A program made the translations under genes and the position numbers. The notes beneath the pieces were generated by a model. It saw nothing but the letters and a program-made list of their open reading frames with translations, had not been told where the DNA came from and searched no databases. From positions 1 to 24,604 of the forward strand of contig CANRFE010000006.1 of assembly GCA_947629805.1 (NCBI GenBank): 24,604 nt of DNA. The letters run 5' to 3'. The stretch comes from an uncultured Clostridia bacterium (lineage in GTDB: Bacteria > Bacillota > Clostridia > TANB77 > CAG-508). Within the stretch, counting starts at the first letter, position 1; each line of letters begins with the position of its first letter. This document shows, one piece after another, positions 1 through 7,412 of the stretch.

Positions 1-6
1 AAAATA

Positions 7-35
7 TTAGCACTAAACTAAAAATTTAGTGCTAA
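7..35 (-). terminator. Hairpin downstream of mtaB
   Basis: An 11-bp perfect stem (7-17 with 25-35) with a 7-nt A-rich loop lies 46 nt past the mtaB stop. A short T-rich tail follows on both strands, and the minus-strand tail runs off the window edge. It could serve mtaB, a convergent gene outside the window, or both. Confidence 0.5.
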
Positions 36-80
36 TAAATAAAATTTTTTAAGACATTTTCAAAAATGATTGACACTGCT

Positions 81-1370
81 TTATTTTCCTATTAACTCTA
101 GTCCTTCCACTTTTTCTATAGGCACTTTGGAAATTGTATTTTCCAGTGGCTTATAAGGAATTTTTACCACTTTATAATTGGTAGTATGCCCTTTTAGAAA
201 TTCTCCTTCTTTTTCTTCCCATAACACTTCTAATTCTTTTCCAATTTCTTTTCTATTTTGATTTATTTCATTCGTATGGGATAAACAAATTAACTTATGA
301 CTTCTTTCTTCTTTTCTTTTTCCATCTATTTGGTTTGGCATCCCTGCTGCTTTTGTTCCTTTTCGTGGAGAATATTTAAAGATATGCATTTGGTAAAAAT
401 TGATTTCTTGCAAAAAGGAATAGGTTTCTGCAAATTCTTCCTCTGTTTCCCCTGGAAAACCAACAATAATGTCGGTAGTTAAGGAAACCTGTGGATAGGC
501 TTTTCTTAAAAGTTCTACTGCTTTTTTAAATTCTTCCGCAGTGTACCTTCTGTTCATTCTTCTTAAGGTAGCCGTACATCCACTTTGCAAAGATAAATGA
601 AAATGGTCACATATTTTTCTTAGCTTCGTTAGCCTACTTACAAAATCCTCCGTAATTAAAGTTGGTTCTAAAGAACCTAAACGAATTCTTTCTATTCCTT
701 TTGTTGCATGAATTGCTTCTAACAAATCAATTAAACCAATATTTTCTTTTAAGTCTTTTCCATAAGAAGCAATATGAATTCCTGTAATAACTACCTCTTT
801 TATTCCTTTTTGGGCAATTTTTTCTACTTCTTTTACCACACTTTGTATACTTCTACTTCTTACATGCCCTCTTGCATAAGGAATAATGCAATAAGAGCAA
901 AATCGATCACATCCATCTTGTACTTTAATAACCGCTCTTGTTTTTTCTGTATAATCTGTTATACCAAAATCTAAGAATTCTGTTTGATGCATTACATCTG
1001 TAACAACTTGCTTTTGCTTATTTTCCTTTTGAAATTCTTCTATATAGGTAACAATTTTATTTTTCTCATTTGTCCCATAAATTAAATCAATTTCTTCTAT
1101 TTTGCTAAGTTCCTCTTTCGCAACTTGAGCATAACAACCACAAGCAACTACTAATGCGTTCGGATTCATTTCTTTTACTCTTCGAAGCATTTGTCTTGAT
1201 TTTCTATCTGCCATATTCGTAACGGTACAAGTATTAATAATATAAATATCTGCTTCTTCTTGAAAATCTTTTATTTCATACCCTTTTTTTAAGAATTTTT
1301 CTATCATGGCATTTGTTTCGTATTGATTGACTTTACAACCTAAAGTACAAAAAGCTACTCTTTGCCCCAT
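81..1370 (-). CDS. mtaB: tRNA-t(6)A37 methylthiotransferase MtaB
   Basis: Radical SAM methylthiotransferase that converts t6A to ms2t6A at position 37 of ANN-decoding tRNAs. The 429 residues match the usual length of the MtaB/YqeV family. The N-terminal UPF0004 domain carries the auxiliary Fe-S cluster cysteines (C12 in CTLGCKVNQYETN, C48 in NTCTVT, C79 in CGCY). The radical SAM motif C154-x3-C158-x2-C161 lies in GCDRFCSYC. A TRAM-like C-terminal segment follows from about residue 370. The GCKVNQYET signature separates MtaB from MiaB and RimO. The ATG at 1370 has a GAGGAAAG ribosome binding site. It appears monocistronic, with its own extended -10 promoter upstream. The modification improves decoding fidelity, which is of interest given the frameshift sites described elsewhere in this window. 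Confidence 0.95.
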   Translation of the reverse strand: MGQRVAFCTLGCKVNQYETNAMIEKFLKKGYEIKDFQEEADIYIINTCTVTNMADRKSRQMLRRVKEMNPNALVVACGCYAQVAKEELSKIEEIDLIYGTNEKNKIVTYIEEFQKENKQKQVVTDVMHQTEFLDFGITDYTEKTRAVIKVQDGCDRFCSYCIIPYARGHVRSRSIQSVVKEVEKIAQKGIKEVVITGIHIASYGKDLKENIGLIDLLEAIHATKGIERIRLGSLEPTLITEDFVSRLTKLRKICDHFHLSLQSGCTATLRRMNRRYTAEEFKKAVELLRKAYPQVSLTTDIIVGFPGETEEEFAETYSFLQEINFYQMHIFKYSPRKGTKAAGMPNQIDGKRKEERSHKLICLSHTNEINQNRKEIGKELEVLWEEKEGEFLKGHTTNYKVVKIPYKPLENTISKVPIEKVEGLELIGK

Positions 1371-1404
1371 TTTCTTTCCTCATTTCTTGCTCATATTGTT
1401 TTTT

Positions 1405-1433
1405 ATTATAGCATATTTTTACTTGTTTTGAAA
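1405..1433 (-). promoter_or_regulatory. Extended -10 promoter for mtaB
   Basis: On the minus strand a TATAAT (1405-1410) preceded by TGC gives an extended -10. A weak -35 (TTTCAA, 1428-1433) sits 17 nt upstream. It lies about 35 nt before the mtaB ATG. Confidence 0.6.
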
Positions 1434-1468
1434 GTAGTATTGATTATTTTTGCTTCTTCTATTTTTTT

Positions 1469-1499
1469 ACCTGTTTTTTTCCTCCGTCCCCAAAAACAG
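1469..1499. repeat. Dispersed repeat, copy 1 (CTGTTTTT...AAAAACAG element)
   Basis: A 31-bp block is identical to one arm of the palindrome at 16674-16749. It contains CCTCCGTCCCC and is bounded by CTGTTTTT and AAAAACAG, themselves an 8-bp inverted repeat. It lies between the divergent mtaB and nfeD promoters. Two unrelated intergenic locations sharing 31 exact bases, GC-rich relative to the background, suggest a small mobile or REP-like repeat. I see no transposase in the window. Confidence 0.8.
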
Positions 1500-1544
1500 T
1501 TCCAAAAAGTAGAAAAAAGTCTTTTCTTTTTCGGGAATTTGTTG

Positions 1545-1550
1545 TATAAT
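1545..1550 (+). promoter_or_regulatory. Probable -10 box for the nfeD-SPFH pair
   Basis: A perfect TATAAT lies about 70 nt before the nfeD start. No convincing -35 is visible 16-18 nt upstream (TTTCTT at best), so the call rests on the -10 and its position. Confidence 0.4.
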
Positions 1551-1619
1551 AGAAATGTATAAATATTCAAATGAATTGATAAAGTGAAGATGAAAGAATA
1601 AATTTTAGGAGGCTTTTTT

Positions 1620-2075
1620 ATGTGGTCAATATGGTTAATTGTTGCTGGGGTTTGTTTTGTAATTGAAATGATGACAGTAGGGTTTTTCGTATTTTGGTTT
1701 GGTGTTGGTGCCTTACTTACCATGATAATTAGCTTCTTTTTCCCTAATAACTTAGTATTGCAAGCAACTATCTTTGTTATTTCTTCTACTTTATGTATTT
1801 TTTGCACAAAACCTTTGGTAAAAAAACTTTCTAAGTCCGACAAGAAAATAGCAACGAATGCTTATTCTTTGATTGGGAAAAAAGGAATTGTTATACAAGA
1901 TATTAATCCTACTTATGGGATTGGGCAAATTAAAGTAGCAGGAGAAGTTTGGTCTGCAAAAACTAGAGATAATTCTACTATTGAAAAAGGTTGTGAAATT
2001 GAAATTATAGAAATTGATGGTGTAAAAGCAGTGGTAAAACCACTTGCTGTTACAGCAAATTTAGGAAATAAATAG
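1620..2075 (+). CDS. NfeD-family membrane protein (short form)
   Basis: A 151-residue protein with two to three hydrophobic N-terminal segments (about residues 5-25, 28-45 and 48-65). A soluble C-terminal domain follows from about residue 80, beginning NAYSLIGKKGIV and containing GQIKVAGEVWSAKT, typical of the NfeD OB-fold domain. Short NfeD proteins lack the ClpP-class serine protease domain and are usually encoded beside an SPFH/stomatin protein, as here, 58 nt upstream. The pair is thought to organise membrane microdomains; the exact biochemical role is not established. The start is supported by AGGAGG eight bases before the ATG. No transfer signs are visible. Confidence 0.88.
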   Translation: MWSIWLIVAGVCFVIEMMTVGFFVFWFGVGALLTMIISFFFPNNLVLQATIFVISSTLCIFCTKPLVKKLSKSDKKIATNAYSLIGKKGIVIQDINPTYGIGQIKVAGEVWSAKTRDNSTIEKGCEIEIIEIDGVKAVVKPLAVTANLGNK

Positions 2076-2133
2076 TTATTAATATGCAAATATGCAAATA
2101 AATAGGTAAAAAGAAAAAAAGGAGGAAAACTAT

Positions 2134-3060
2134 ATGGGAGGAATTATTTTTTTAATTGTGGTACTTGCCATTATTTTCATTATTGCTTTCAAAACAATCA
2201 AAATTGTAAGACAATCGGAAGTATATATTATTGAAAGACTTGGTAAGTTCCATAAAATTGCGGATGCTGGTTTAACCATCATTATCCCATTTTTCGACCA
2301 TGTACGCAGTGTTGTTAGCTTAAAACAACAAACCATGGACATCCCACCACAAGGGGTTATTACAAAAGATAATGTTACGATTACTATTGATACAGTCGTA
2401 TTTTATAAAATTACAGACCCTGCAAAAGCAGTATATGAAATTCAAAGTTTAAAGAAAGGTATTGAATATTTAGCCATTACCACTATTCGTGATATTGTTG
2501 GTAAAATGGACTTAGATGAAACCTTTAGTTCAAGAGATGCAATTAATGATAAGTTAAGAGTTATTTTAGACGAAGCAACCGATCAATGGGGCTGTAAAAT
2601 TGACAGAGTAGAAATTAAAGATATTACACCACCTGCAGATATTCGTGATGCTATGGAAAAACAAATGAATGCAGAACGTAATAAAAGAGCTTTAATTTTA
2701 CAAGCAGAAGGAGAAAGACAATCGGCTATTACACTTGCAGAAGGAAAAAAAGAAGCTGCTATATTAGAAGCAGAAGCAGATAAAGAAGCAAAAATTAGAA
2801 GGGCCTCTGGTGAGGCAGAAGCTATTAAAAAAGTAGCAGAAGCAAAGGCAGAAGAGATTCACATGGTATATGATGCTATGATGAAAGCAAACCCAGATGA
2901 AAAATTAGTCCAATTAAAATCTTTAGAAGCCTTAAAAGAAGTAGCGAATGGAGATGCAAATAAAGTCTTTATTCCTTTTGATGCCACCTCTGCTTTAGGA
3001 AGCCTTGGTGCTATAAAAGAAGTTATGAAGGAAAACAAAAAAGATTCTAAAAAAGAATAA
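2134..3060 (+). CDS. SPFH/Band 7 domain protein (stomatin/QmcA-like)
   Basis: A 308-residue protein with an N-terminal membrane anchor (about residues 3-20), then an SPFH domain starting near SEVYIIERLGKFHKIADAGL and including VVSLKQQTMDIPPQ and the VTIDT-type strands. A long charged Ala/Glu/Lys-rich coiled coil follows (about residues 185-250), and a C-terminal tail. This is the slipin/QmcA architecture: such proteins oligomerise on the membrane and often work with NfeD, whose gene lies directly upstream. The start has a strong GGAGG site. A bidirectional hairpin terminator follows within 25 nt, so nfeD and this gene form a two-gene unit. The role in membrane-domain scaffolding or quality control is inferred from the family. 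Confidence 0.92.
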   Translation: MGGIIFLIVVLAIIFIIAFKTIKIVRQSEVYIIERLGKFHKIADAGLTIIIPFFDHVRSVVSLKQQTMDIPPQGVITKDNVTITIDTVVFYKITDPAKAVYEIQSLKKGIEYLAITTIRDIVGKMDLDETFSSRDAINDKLRVILDEATDQWGCKIDRVEIKDITPPADIRDAMEKQMNAERNKRALILQAEGERQSAITLAEGKKEAAILEAEADKEAKIRRASGEAEAIKKVAEAKAEEIHMVYDAMMKANPDEKLVQLKSLEALKEVANGDANKVFIPFDATSALGSLGAIKEVMKENKKDSKKE

Positions 3061-3080
3061 AAGAAAAAAGAAAGAGAAAA

Positions 3081-3111
3081 AGGCGTTGCTAATTTAGCAA
3101 CGCCTCTTTTT
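3081..3111 (+). terminator. Rho-independent terminator after the SPFH gene
   Basis: A 12-bp perfect inverted repeat (3081-3092 with 3094-3105) containing GGCGTTGC is followed by CTTTTTG on the plus strand. On the minus strand it has a TTTTTC tail, so it may also stop transcription arriving from the convergent rarA side. Confidence 0.9.
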
Positions 3112-3251
3112 GTTTTCAACTTTCTAAGAAAAACAGAATACGATTCTTCTAAGTTGTTTCTTTGCCGGTAGTATTCATATTTTGCTTAGACCATGTTTAC
3201 ATTCGTATCGTAACACAAATTATTTTTTATGTCTAGACAAAAATTTAATTT

Positions 3252-4496
3252 TTATAAAACTGTATCGTCCTTTTGATAATACTTAGTCCCTAACATTTTA
3301 TCTGGCAAATATTGTTGTTCTACATAATGCCCTGGATAGGCATGTGGATATTTATAACCATTTGCATAGCCAAACTGTTGCATTCCCTCTGCTGGTGCAT
3401 TACGAATATGCATAGGAATTTCCCCTGTATCTTTATTTTTCACATCTTCTAATGCTTTGTCTATTGCAAGATAAGAAGCATTAGACTTAGGAGAAGTTGC
3501 TACATAAATAGCTGCTTCTGCTAAAAGAATTCTTGCCTCTGGCATTCCTACCATGTGGACTGCCTGCATAGCAGAATTTGCTACTACTAATGCGTTAGGA
3601 TTTGCCATTCCTACATCTTCTGCTGCACAAATGACAATTCTTCGTGCTAAAAACATAGGGTCTTCTCCTCCATTTAATGCTCTTGCTAAATAAAAAATAG
3701 CAGCATCTGGATCCGTTCCTCGCATCGATTTAATAAAAGCACTAATATTATCGTAATGGCTGTCTCCATTTTTATCAAAAATTGCTTTTCGATTTTGTAC
3801 ACTGTCTGCTGCAATTTGATTGGTAATTTCAATAACACCATCTTGATTTACTTTCGTAGTAAGTACGGCTACTTCTAAACCATTTAAGGCAGTTCTTACA
3901 TCTCCATTTGATACCTCTGCAATTTTGTGTAAAGTATCTTCTGCAATTTTAATACGATAGCTTCCCAAGCCCTCTTCTGCAACTAATGCTCTTTTTAAGA
4001 TTTGGTATATATTTTCTATGGTGAGTGGCTCTAATTTTACTACCATAGAACGAGAAATAAGTGCTTTATTCACTTCAAAATAAGGATTTTCTGTAGTTGC
4101 TCCTATTAAAATAACAGTTCCATTTTCTACATAAGGAAGTAAGGCATCTTGTTGCAATTTATTAAAGCGATGAATCTCATCAATAAATAAAATGCATTTG
4201 CCAGTAGGGTTTAACATTAAATTACTAGCCTCTACAATGGCGTTTTTAATATCTCCTACTCCTGCTGTTACTGCATTAATTCTCGTGAATTTATATTTGG
4301 TTGTTTCACTAATTACTCTTGCTAAAGAAGTCTTTCCACATCCTGGTGGCCCCCATAAAATAATGCTAGACAATCTATCTGCTTTAATAGTACGATATAA
4401 AATTTTATCTTTTCCTAACACATGTTCCTGCCCTACATATTCTTCTAACGTTTTAGGTCGCATACGGAAGGCAAGTGGCTTACTTAAATCAATCAT
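3252..4496 (-). CDS. rarA: Replication-associated recombination protein A (RarA/MgsA) AAA+ ATPase
   Basis: A 414-residue clamp-loader-like AAA+ ATPase acting at stalled forks and in recombination. Walker A is GPPGCGKT (residues 49-56), Walker B is ILFIDEIHRF (about 100-109), and sensor 1 is in GATTENP. The C-terminal MgsA tetramerisation domain contains SAFIKSMRGTDPDAAIFYLARAL and RRIVICAAEDVG, both family hallmarks. Length is normal. The ATG follows a GGAGAG-type site. It sits 26 nt downstream of the ruvA stop on the same strand, so the two are probably cotranscribed, a layout that places fork processing next to Holliday-junction migration. Confidence 0.95.
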   Translation of the reverse strand: MIDLSKPLAFRMRPKTLEEYVGQEHVLGKDKILYRTIKADRLSSIILWGPPGCGKTSLARVISETTKYKFTRINAVTAGVGDIKNAIVEASNLMLNPTGKCILFIDEIHRFNKLQQDALLPYVENGTVILIGATTENPYFEVNKALISRSMVVKLEPLTIENIYQILKRALVAEEGLGSYRIKIAEDTLHKIAEVSNGDVRTALNGLEVAVLTTKVNQDGVIEITNQIAADSVQNRKAIFDKNGDSHYDNISAFIKSMRGTDPDAAIFYLARALNGGEDPMFLARRIVICAAEDVGMANPNALVVANSAMQAVHMVGMPEARILLAEAAIYVATSPKSNASYLAIDKALEDVKNKDTGEIPMHIRNAPAEGMQQFGYANGYKYPHAYPGHYVEQQYLPDKMLGTKYYQKDDTVL

Positions 4497-4522
4497 GTTT
4501 CTCTCCTTATTTTTGTATACGT

Positions 4523-5125
4523 TTACCTAGCTAAATTCTTCAACCCTACTTTTACCATTTCTTCTACACTTAGGTTTTCTTTTTCTACTTTTTCAAATGC
4601 CTTTTCTATTTCTTTTCTACTATATCCTAATACTTGTAATGCAGAAATGGCTTCTCTTACTTTTTCATTCGTTTCTTCTATTTTTTCTAACGTTCCGGTT
4701 TCTATTTCTTCAGAAGTTTCTTCTTTCTTGATTTTATCTTTTAATTCTAAAATAATTCTTTGGGCTCCTTTGGGACCAATCCCTGGTAATGCCTTAATTT
4801 TTGCTATATCATTGCTAATAACAGCCAAAGCAAAAGCAGATGGACTAATATTCGATAAAATACTAATAGCCGATTTGGCCCCTATACCGCTAACGGATAA
4901 CAACAGTTCAAACATGCGAAGTTCTTCATTGGTAAGAAAACCATATAGGCTCATATCATCTTCTCTTACTCTTAAATAAGTATGAATTTTAACCATTTGC
5001 CCAATTTCGCCTAATTTTTCAATAGCGGTTTCAGACATAAAAATTTTATAACCAATTCCATTTGCTTCTACTACAATATAACCTTTTGTTTTTACTTCTA
5101 AACTTCCTTTTAAGTATGCGTACAT
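4523..5125 (-). CDS. ruvA: Holliday junction branch migration protein RuvA
   Basis: A 200-residue protein, the typical RuvA length. Domain I (OB-fold) starts MYAYLKGSLEVKTKGYIVVEANGIGYKIFMS. Domain II has the two helix-hairpin-helix motifs, LLSVSGIGAKSAISIL and IKALPGIGPKGAQRII, that grip the junction arms. The flexible acidic linker (about 135-150) and the RuvB-binding domain III (AISALQVLGYSRKEIEKAFEKV) follow. RuvA normally works with RuvB, which often follows ruvA directly; here rarA follows instead, and neither ruvB nor ruvC is present in the window. The start is supported by a GGAG site. Confidence 0.95.
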   Translation of the reverse strand: MYAYLKGSLEVKTKGYIVVEANGIGYKIFMSETAIEKLGEIGQMVKIHTYLRVREDDMSLYGFLTNEELRMFELLLSVSGIGAKSAISILSNISPSAFALAVISNDIAKIKALPGIGPKGAQRIILELKDKIKKEETSEEIETGTLEKIEETNEKVREAISALQVLGYSRKEIEKAFEKVEKENLSVEEMVKVGLKNLAR

Positions 5126-5155
5126 GTTTTTCTCCTTTTTCTTTTTGTTAGCCTT

Positions 5156-5183
5156 ATTGTATCATAAATTTCATTTTTTGCAA
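5156..5183 (-). promoter_or_regulatory. Putative sigma-A promoter for ruvA-rarA
   Basis: On the minus strand TTGCAA (5178-5183) and TACAAT (5156-5161) are separated by 16 nt. The -10 lies about 30 nt before the ruvA ATG. Match quality is moderate. Confidence 0.45.
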
Positions 5184-5206
5184 GCATTTTTACAAATTTT
5201 TGTTTG

Positions 5207-5414
5207 CTATTTTTCTAAATATTCCAGAATATCTCCGCGGAGTGCATTTTAGTACTTCACATATTTTATCTAAGGTTGAAAAGCGAATTGCCTTTCCTTT
5301 GTTTGTTTTTAAAATTGAAAGATTTGCTTTCGTAATTCCTATTTTTTCTGCCAATTCCTGAGAGGATATTTTCCTTTTTGCCATCATGACATCTAAATTT
5401 ACCATTATCGCCAT
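5207..5414 (-). CDS. YozG-type (HTH_26/XRE) regulator, needs a +1 frameshift at CGG
   Basis: Small Cro/CI-family DNA-binding regulator. In the uninterrupted frame the helix-turn-helix is clear (ISSQELAEKIGITKANLSILKTNKGKAIRFSTLDKICEVLKC), but the tail becomes TPRRYSGIFRK, unlike the family. Skipping the C of the CGG codon at 5235-5237 gives TPGDILEYLEK and a stop at 5207, the canonical CxPGDILEY ending of YozG-like proteins, for 68 residues in all. The preferred ATG at 5414 has AGGGGG ten bases upstream. It follows the DUF2975 gene by 22 nt; the two families are a common pair, and the regulator probably controls this small operon. Without the shift the frame runs on to 5190. The restored tail is seen in the sequence; that the ribosome makes it is inference. 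Confidence 0.85.
5235..5237 (-). other. CGG +1 frameshift site 1 (CCG CGG A; Pro, skip C, GGA Gly)
   Basis: Codon 60 of the HTH regulator is CGG. Omitting its C puts GGA (Gly) in register and restores the family motif PGDILEY followed by a stop nine codons later. It is one of only three in-frame CGG codons I could find in the window, all with the same behaviour. Confidence 0.8.
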
Positions 5415-5436
5415 TTTTCTTTTTCCCCCTCTTTCT

Positions 5437-5973
5437 CTATATAGTAAAATCATTTTCTTCTTTGTTTTCTACGGCTACTTTGTAAATTTCATTTAATATT
5501 TTAATGCCAATACCAAAAACAAAAAAGCCAATTGCAAATACCAATAGGAATAAGTTTAAAAGTAATTTTTCTCCCATGGTATAATAAATCGTATGGTTAT
5601 AAAAATTTAGACCAAATAATAGAATAACATATAAAATTGCCATCATCATACAAGCAACGTAAATTTTTTGAAAACAGATTATATTGCTTCTATCAAATGG
5701 CTTGTTTTGTTTTAACTTTTGAAAAATTTGAATAAACTTTTGCAAAATATAAAGTGCTATCAAGCCTGTTGCTAAAAGTACTACAAGAACCACTACAAGT
5801 AATATAGCTTGCCACAAATATTGTTGTACCAGATAATAGCGCGTTGTTTCCGATAAAAGTACCAAACCTAATAGTCCTACCATACCAATATCTAATAGTG
5901 CAATCATCATAAATGCAACTTCTAATGCTACTTCTACTTTTGAAGCTAAACTTTTTTCTCCCAATATTTTCAT
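5437..5973 (-). CDS. DUF2975 family four-helix membrane protein
   Basis: A 178-residue integral membrane protein with four predicted transmembrane segments (about 15-40, 50-78, 107-127 and 137-160). A cytoplasmic loop between the second and third contains LQKFIQIFQKLKQNKPFDRSNI; the NKPFD segment is characteristic of DUF2975. The family has no established biochemical function and is very often encoded directly upstream of a YozG-like HTH regulator, exactly as here, suggesting a membrane protein/regulator module. The ATG at 5973 follows an AAAGGAG site, and a strong promoter precedes it. Identification of the family is firm; the function is unknown. Confidence 0.85.
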   Translation of the reverse strand: MKILGEKSLASKVEVALEVAFMMIALLDIGMVGLLGLVLLSETTRYYLVQQYLWQAILLVVVLVVLLATGLIALYILQKFIQIFQKLKQNKPFDRSNIICFQKIYVACMMMAILYVILLFGLNFYNHTIYYTMGEKLLLNLFLLVFAIGFFVFGIGIKILNEIYKVAVENKEENDFTI

Positions 5974-6001
5974 ACTTTTTCTCCTTTTTCTATTTTTCCT
6001 T

Positions 6002-6030
6002 AGTATATCTTACTTATTTTTGTTCGTCAA
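6002..6030 (-). promoter_or_regulatory. Sigma-A promoter for the DUF2975-HTH operon
   Basis: On the minus strand TTGACG (6025-6030) and TATACT (6002-6007) are separated by 17 nt, each one mismatch from consensus. It lies about 30 nt before the DUF2975 start. Confidence 0.75.
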
Positions 6031-6086
6031 TATTTTATTATTGTTTTTCAATATTTTTAAACATTCCCATTTTTTTGTTTTCTAAC

Positions 6087-6126
6087 AACAAAAAATGCCT
6101 TTTGCATCAATAATACAAAAGACATT
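6087..6126 (-). terminator. Rho-independent terminator after oapA
   Basis: An 11-bp stem with one G-T wobble (6094-6104 with 6116-6126) starts 5 nt past the stop of the 6131-6676 gene. It is followed on the minus strand by TTTTTTG. Confidence 0.85.
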
Positions 6127-6130
6127 CTTA

Positions 6131-6676
6131 TTATTTCTTTTCTTGCCATGTTATTTTTCCTAAAATACTTCCTACGAAATGAACAATTTTCGTTGCATTT
6201 CTTTGTGCTATTCCTTTTCCTAAAGCCTTTCCTCCAACTGTTAAAGAAGCGACTATAGCACTAATAATAAATTGAAAATTAAAAGTAAGGCCAAATCTTT
6301 GTGTTATTTTCATAGTAATTAAAGCCGCAATAGAACCACTAAGAACCCCACAAATATCCCCAATAACATCTGCACAAATATTAGCTACTTTAGCTGAATT
6401 TCTAATTAATTTTATAGATGTTTTAGCTCCCTGTATTTTTTTACTTGCCTTTGCATGCAATTCTTCCTCTTTTGCTACTGTTACTGCTACTCCTATAATA
6501 TCAAATACAATTCCTACAAAAATAGTAAATATTAAAATGAGAATTGCTGGAAATAAGTCTAACATGGAAATCGCATTTGTAGAAATATACGAAAAAGCAA
6601 TGGATAAGAGAAAAGTAGTAATAAAAACCGTAACAAACCATTGCAGCTCTGTATTTTCTTTTTCTTTTTTTAACAT
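6131..6676 (-). CDS. oapA: Probable OLE-associated protein OapA (DUF21/CorB-like membrane protein)
   Basis: A 181-residue membrane protein with four likely transmembrane segments (about 14-30, 40-65, 100-120 and 135-155). Between the second and third is a basic, Lys-rich segment containing KASKKIQGAKTSIKLIRNSAK, suited to RNA contact. The fold resembles the DUF21 membrane domain of CorB/CorC/CNNM magnesium transporters but lacks the CBS domains. Size, topology and position right after a roughly 620-nt structured RNA fit OapA, the membrane protein that binds OLE RNA and is linked to magnesium homeostasis in Bacillus halodurans. The start has GGAG 12 nt upstream and a hairpin terminator follows the stop. 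The family call comes from recall and context, not from a database search; an isolated CorB-like protein is the alternative. Confidence 0.75.
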   Translation of the reverse strand: MLKKEKENTELQWFVTVFITTFLLSIAFSYISTNAISMLDLFPAILILIFTIFVGIVFDIIGVAVTVAKEEELHAKASKKIQGAKTSIKLIRNSAKVANICADVIGDICGVLSGSIAALITMKITQRFGLTFNFQFIISAIVASLTVGGKALGKGIAQRNATKIVHFVGSILGKITWQEKK

Positions 6677-6701
6677 GTAAATATAAACTCCTTTATCCTT
6701 T

Positions 6702-7322
6702 TCCTAAAAAAACAAATAGATGGTAAAAGTTTAAGTAAATTTTACGGTTTAGGTCTAGAAGAATTTCTCTACTTTCTACCAAACATTACTGTTTGGCTGT
6801 TTCCACTTAAAGAAAATATCTACGATTCCATTAAAAAAAGAATCGTTAGAAACTAGATCACCACTTAAATCCGTACCTTAATCCTTAAACTTCCTTGCTT
6901 TTTTGCAAAAGCAAACATTCTAGAAGTTTTCCTTGAACATACAATATGTCTATTGTTAGTCTTTTTTGCAAGAATAATTTCATAACCCAAGTATAAAATA
7001 GAATTTGGCCAAATTCTATTTTGGATAAAGTTAATCCCAGTATTCCCACTCAAGACAGGCTACTCTATGCATTTTGTGTCTTGGCACGCAACATAGGTTA
7101 TACTTTATATTTTTCTAAAAGTTTATAGAATATTTTATATAAAGCCTCCACGAAAATAGGGATCTTATATATGCCATTATATATTACCCTACTTTCTTTA
7201 CTCCCTATCCTCACACAAAACTGGCATTTCGCGCAAGAATAAGAAACTTCAACGATGTGCCCTTTAGTGGATTTTTAGCCCCACCCTCACAATAGGTATA
7301 TGTACTAGAATAATGCACCATC
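6702..7322 (-). ncRNA. ole: Large structured RNA, probable OLE RNA
   Basis: The 808-bp gap between two genes holds an extended -10 promoter and then about 620 nt of non-coding sequence rich in stems. Minus-strand elements include: 7157-7161/7187-7191 with an inner 7167-7172/7179-7184 stem; 7103-7110/7137-7144 with an inner 7113-7117/7126-7130; a perfect 28-nt palindrome at 6995-7022; 6895-6902/6907-6914 capped by a GCAA tetraloop; 6819-6828/6840-6850 with one bulge; and 6779-6785/6790-6796 capped by a GTAA tetraloop. An AT-only 6-bp hairpin and TTTGTTTTTTT close the 3' end near 6705. Length, GNRA-capped 3' stems and the adjacent OapA-like gene match OLE RNA. The stems are seen in the sequence; the OLE identity is inferred. 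No reading frame with a ribosome site lies inside. ROOL or an undescribed RNA are the alternatives. Confidence 0.75.
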
Positions 7323-7328
7323 ATTTCT

Positions 7329-7357
7329 ATTATAACATATTTTGGTAATTTTGCCAA
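7329..7357 (-). promoter_or_regulatory. Strong extended -10 promoter for the structured RNA
   Basis: On the minus strand TTGGCA (7352-7357), a 17-nt spacer, and TGTTATAAT with a perfect TATAAT at 7329-7334. The expected transcript start is near 7321-7322. It is among the best promoters in the window and has no ribosome site or start codon just downstream, which supports an RNA gene. Confidence 0.85.
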
Positions 7358-7412
7358 GGTACCTCAATGAAATTTTAATAAATTCTTTGCATTCGAAAAA
7401 TATATTTATCTA

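Noticed and set aside
1406..1843. 145-residue minus-strand frame opposite nfeD
   Set aside because: It is antisense to a well-supported gene, has no ribosome site and its sequence is low-complexity reading of AT-rich DNA and the repeat.
6865..7053. 62-residue open frame on the minus strand inside the large RNA
   Set aside because: It starts with TTG without a ribosome binding site, spans stable RNA stems including the palindrome and a GCAA-capped hairpin, and has no protein-like character.
6702..7322. RNase P RNA, tmRNA, 6S RNA or ROOL identity for the large RNA
   Set aside because: I see no RNase P core (GAGGAAAGUCC), no tmRNA ends or tag frame and no 6S-type bubble. ROOL cannot be excluded by eye, but the OapA-like neighbour favours OLE.
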